The notes under the pieces: generated by a model | Database searches by the model: none | What the model was told of the DNA's origin: nothing | The model's input: only the letters and a program-made list of their open reading frames with translations | Shown: positions 14,791 through 14,819 of the stretch, piece by piece | How the letters are laid out: every line of letters starts with the position of its first letter | Position numbering within the stretch: the first letter of the stretch is position 1 | DNA from: Massilia sp. UBA2709 | Lineage (GTDB): Bacteria > Pseudomonadota > Gammaproteobacteria > Burkholderiales > Burkholderiaceae_D | Assembly (NCBI GenBank): GCA_002354135.1 | Contig: DEKZ01000454.1 | Coordinates: 1 to 14,819, forward strand | Length of the DNA stretch: 14,819 bases | Direction of reading: 5' to 3' | Program-made: the position numbers and the translations under genes

Positions 14791-14819
14791 GCTCGCGCGT
14801 CCGCGCGTGTTGCGCCGGG

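Noticed and set aside
14791..14819. CG-rich end of the window as a terminator for ftsX
   Set aside because: The repeated CGCGCG has almost no loop and no T-run, and the sequence is cut off by the window edge.

Overview
The window looks like a chromosomal segment of a GC-rich betaproteobacterium, most likely Oxalobacteraceae (Massilia/Telluria group). This is inferred from the ftsY-ftsE-ftsX order, the beta-type RNase P RNA and the strong G/C third-position codon bias; no 16S rRNA is present to confirm it. No tRNA, rRNA, CRISPR array, transposase or integrase was seen.

Positions 51-5746 (minus strand) hold a tightly packed five-gene operon whose members overlap or nearly touch: UDP-glucose 6-dehydrogenase, UDP-glucuronate 4-epimerase, a GT39-type membrane glycosyltransferase, a GT2 polyprenyl-phosphate glycosyltransferase with two C-terminal membrane segments, and a flippase-like membrane protein. 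Together they read as a route from UDP-glucose through UDP-glucuronate to UDP-galacturonate, loading of the uronic acid on a polyprenyl phosphate, and transfer at the outer face of the inner membrane, probably onto lipopolysaccharide.

Positions 5747-7730 are gene-poor and the part beyond rnpB is visibly richer in A+T. They hold a complete rnpB (minus, about 6104-6452). Directly upstream of it is a second, diverged, 3'-truncated rnpB copy with remnants of its promoter (6522-6785). Then come a DUF3592-like fragment and a small tonB-type gene broken by an apparent inversion of about 307 bp: its N-terminal half is on the minus strand, its C-terminal half on the plus strand, and the halves rejoin in frame. 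A perfect 10-bp-arm palindrome lies beyond it. This stretch looks like a decayed, rearranged accessory patch and contains the most unusual observations in the window.

Positions 7731-11942 hold accessory genes: an exported archaemetzincin-like protein without the zinc-protease motif (minus), a thiamine-diphosphate enzyme of the acetolactate-synthase type paired with a DUF4261-like protein (plus), and a NYN-OST-HTH putative RNA-binding nuclease (plus).

Positions 12072-14790 hold ftsY-ftsE-ftsX (plus): the SRP receptor and the FtsEX complex, with spacing that implies one transcript. They belong to the core genome.
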